Shown here piece by piece: positions 63,739 to 64,000 of a stretch of 64,000 nt of DNA. The stretch covers positions 6,362-70,361 of the forward strand of contig DAHH01000019.1 of assembly GCA_002498385.1 (NCBI GenBank), in the 5' to 3' direction. A program made the position numbers and the translations under genes. The first letter of the stretch is position 1. Each line of letters starts with the position of its first letter. The notes beneath the pieces are model-generated. The model was not told where the DNA came from. It did not search any database and saw only the letters and a list, made by a program, of their open reading frames with translations. Source of the stretch: Methanobacterium sp. UBA410 (GTDB lineage Archaea; Methanobacteriota; Methanobacteria; Methanobacteriales; Methanobacteriaceae).

Positions 63739-64000
63739 CTTGAATTTCTCCTTACCTTAATTATAGTTTAAACTGTATAATTTAACTAGTATTAGTAACT
63801 GATGCTTATCTTCTGTAGGAATGCCTTTGGATGCTGGAAGAAATTATATTTAACACGAATTCACGCTTCATCCAATACTTCATTTTTTTTAAAAATTTGA
63901 GATTCAAACCTTAAACTATGACTAAACATGTGTTTTTATTTAAAATTTCCTTAATTTATTCTAAATCTATTAAAATTTATTTTTTACTTTAAAATATTTT
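63739..64000. other. Spacer at window end
   Basis: AT-rich, no gene seen. It holds the promoter region of purP. Confidence 0.5.

Overview
The window reads as part of the chromosome of a methanogenic archaeon, most likely a Methanobacterium-like member of the Methanobacteriales. Evidence: three coenzyme M biosynthesis genes (comC, comD, comE), an archaeal C/D-box RNP pair (nop5, flpA), the archaeal terminator nuclease FttA, proteasome beta subunit, archaeal purP, Hjc resolvase, preQ0 genes that feed archaeosine, TATA-box promoters, and large surface proteins with domains typical of methanogen adhesins. Base composition is AT-rich, with very AT-rich spacers. I recognised the families by reading the proteins; no database search was run.

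Layout. 0-6.4 kb: a 5'-truncated DUF6448 gene, a cupin, an orphan Cas4-like nuclease, a decayed homoserine dehydrogenase gene, a nucleotidyltransferase, a PPC-domain protein and a DUF366 protein. 6.4-14.2 kb: queD and queE, five consecutive CBS-domain proteins (18 CBS domains), an RNA ligase that seems to start at ATT and carry an extra zinc ribbon, and pheA. 14.2-24.4 kb: two secreted or membrane proteins, a KH protein, coaBC, flpA and nop5, pyrD and pyrK, a decayed transposase, and an AI-2E-family permease. 24.5-26.8 kb: a secreted protein, hjc, a small unknown gene and a five-tRNA cluster. 27.4-35.2 kb: a radical SAM protein with an unusual cysteine motif, gatB, a DUF504 protein, a CBS-ParB protein, hisE, and comE and comD separated by a small redox island (MarR regulator, two flavoproteins, nitroreductase).

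35.2-54.8 kb is the most interesting part. It encodes a 1.5-kresidue surface protein with DUF3344, PKD and CARDB domains, two giant secreted CobN-type chelatase-like proteins with C-terminal membrane anchors, and a DUF2162 membrane protein, MotA/TolQ/ExbB-like proton channel and DUF2149 protein. This set resembles the HmuS-HmuTUV part of bacteroidete haem-uptake loci, so I infer an envelope-anchored, ion-gradient-energised system that captures or dechelates tetrapyrroles or corrinoids. The first gene and the membrane operon share a three-box upstream motif with identical 28- and 24-bp spacings, which suggests co-regulation.

55.4-63.7 kb returns to housekeeping genes on the minus strand (comC, purM, a helical-repeat protein, fttA, psmB, purP). 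The CobN island sits between comC and comD. From memory, com genes lie together in Methanothermobacter, so the island and the redox genes probably interrupted an ancestral run. Many intergenic regions carry perfect short tandem duplications of 11-20 bp.
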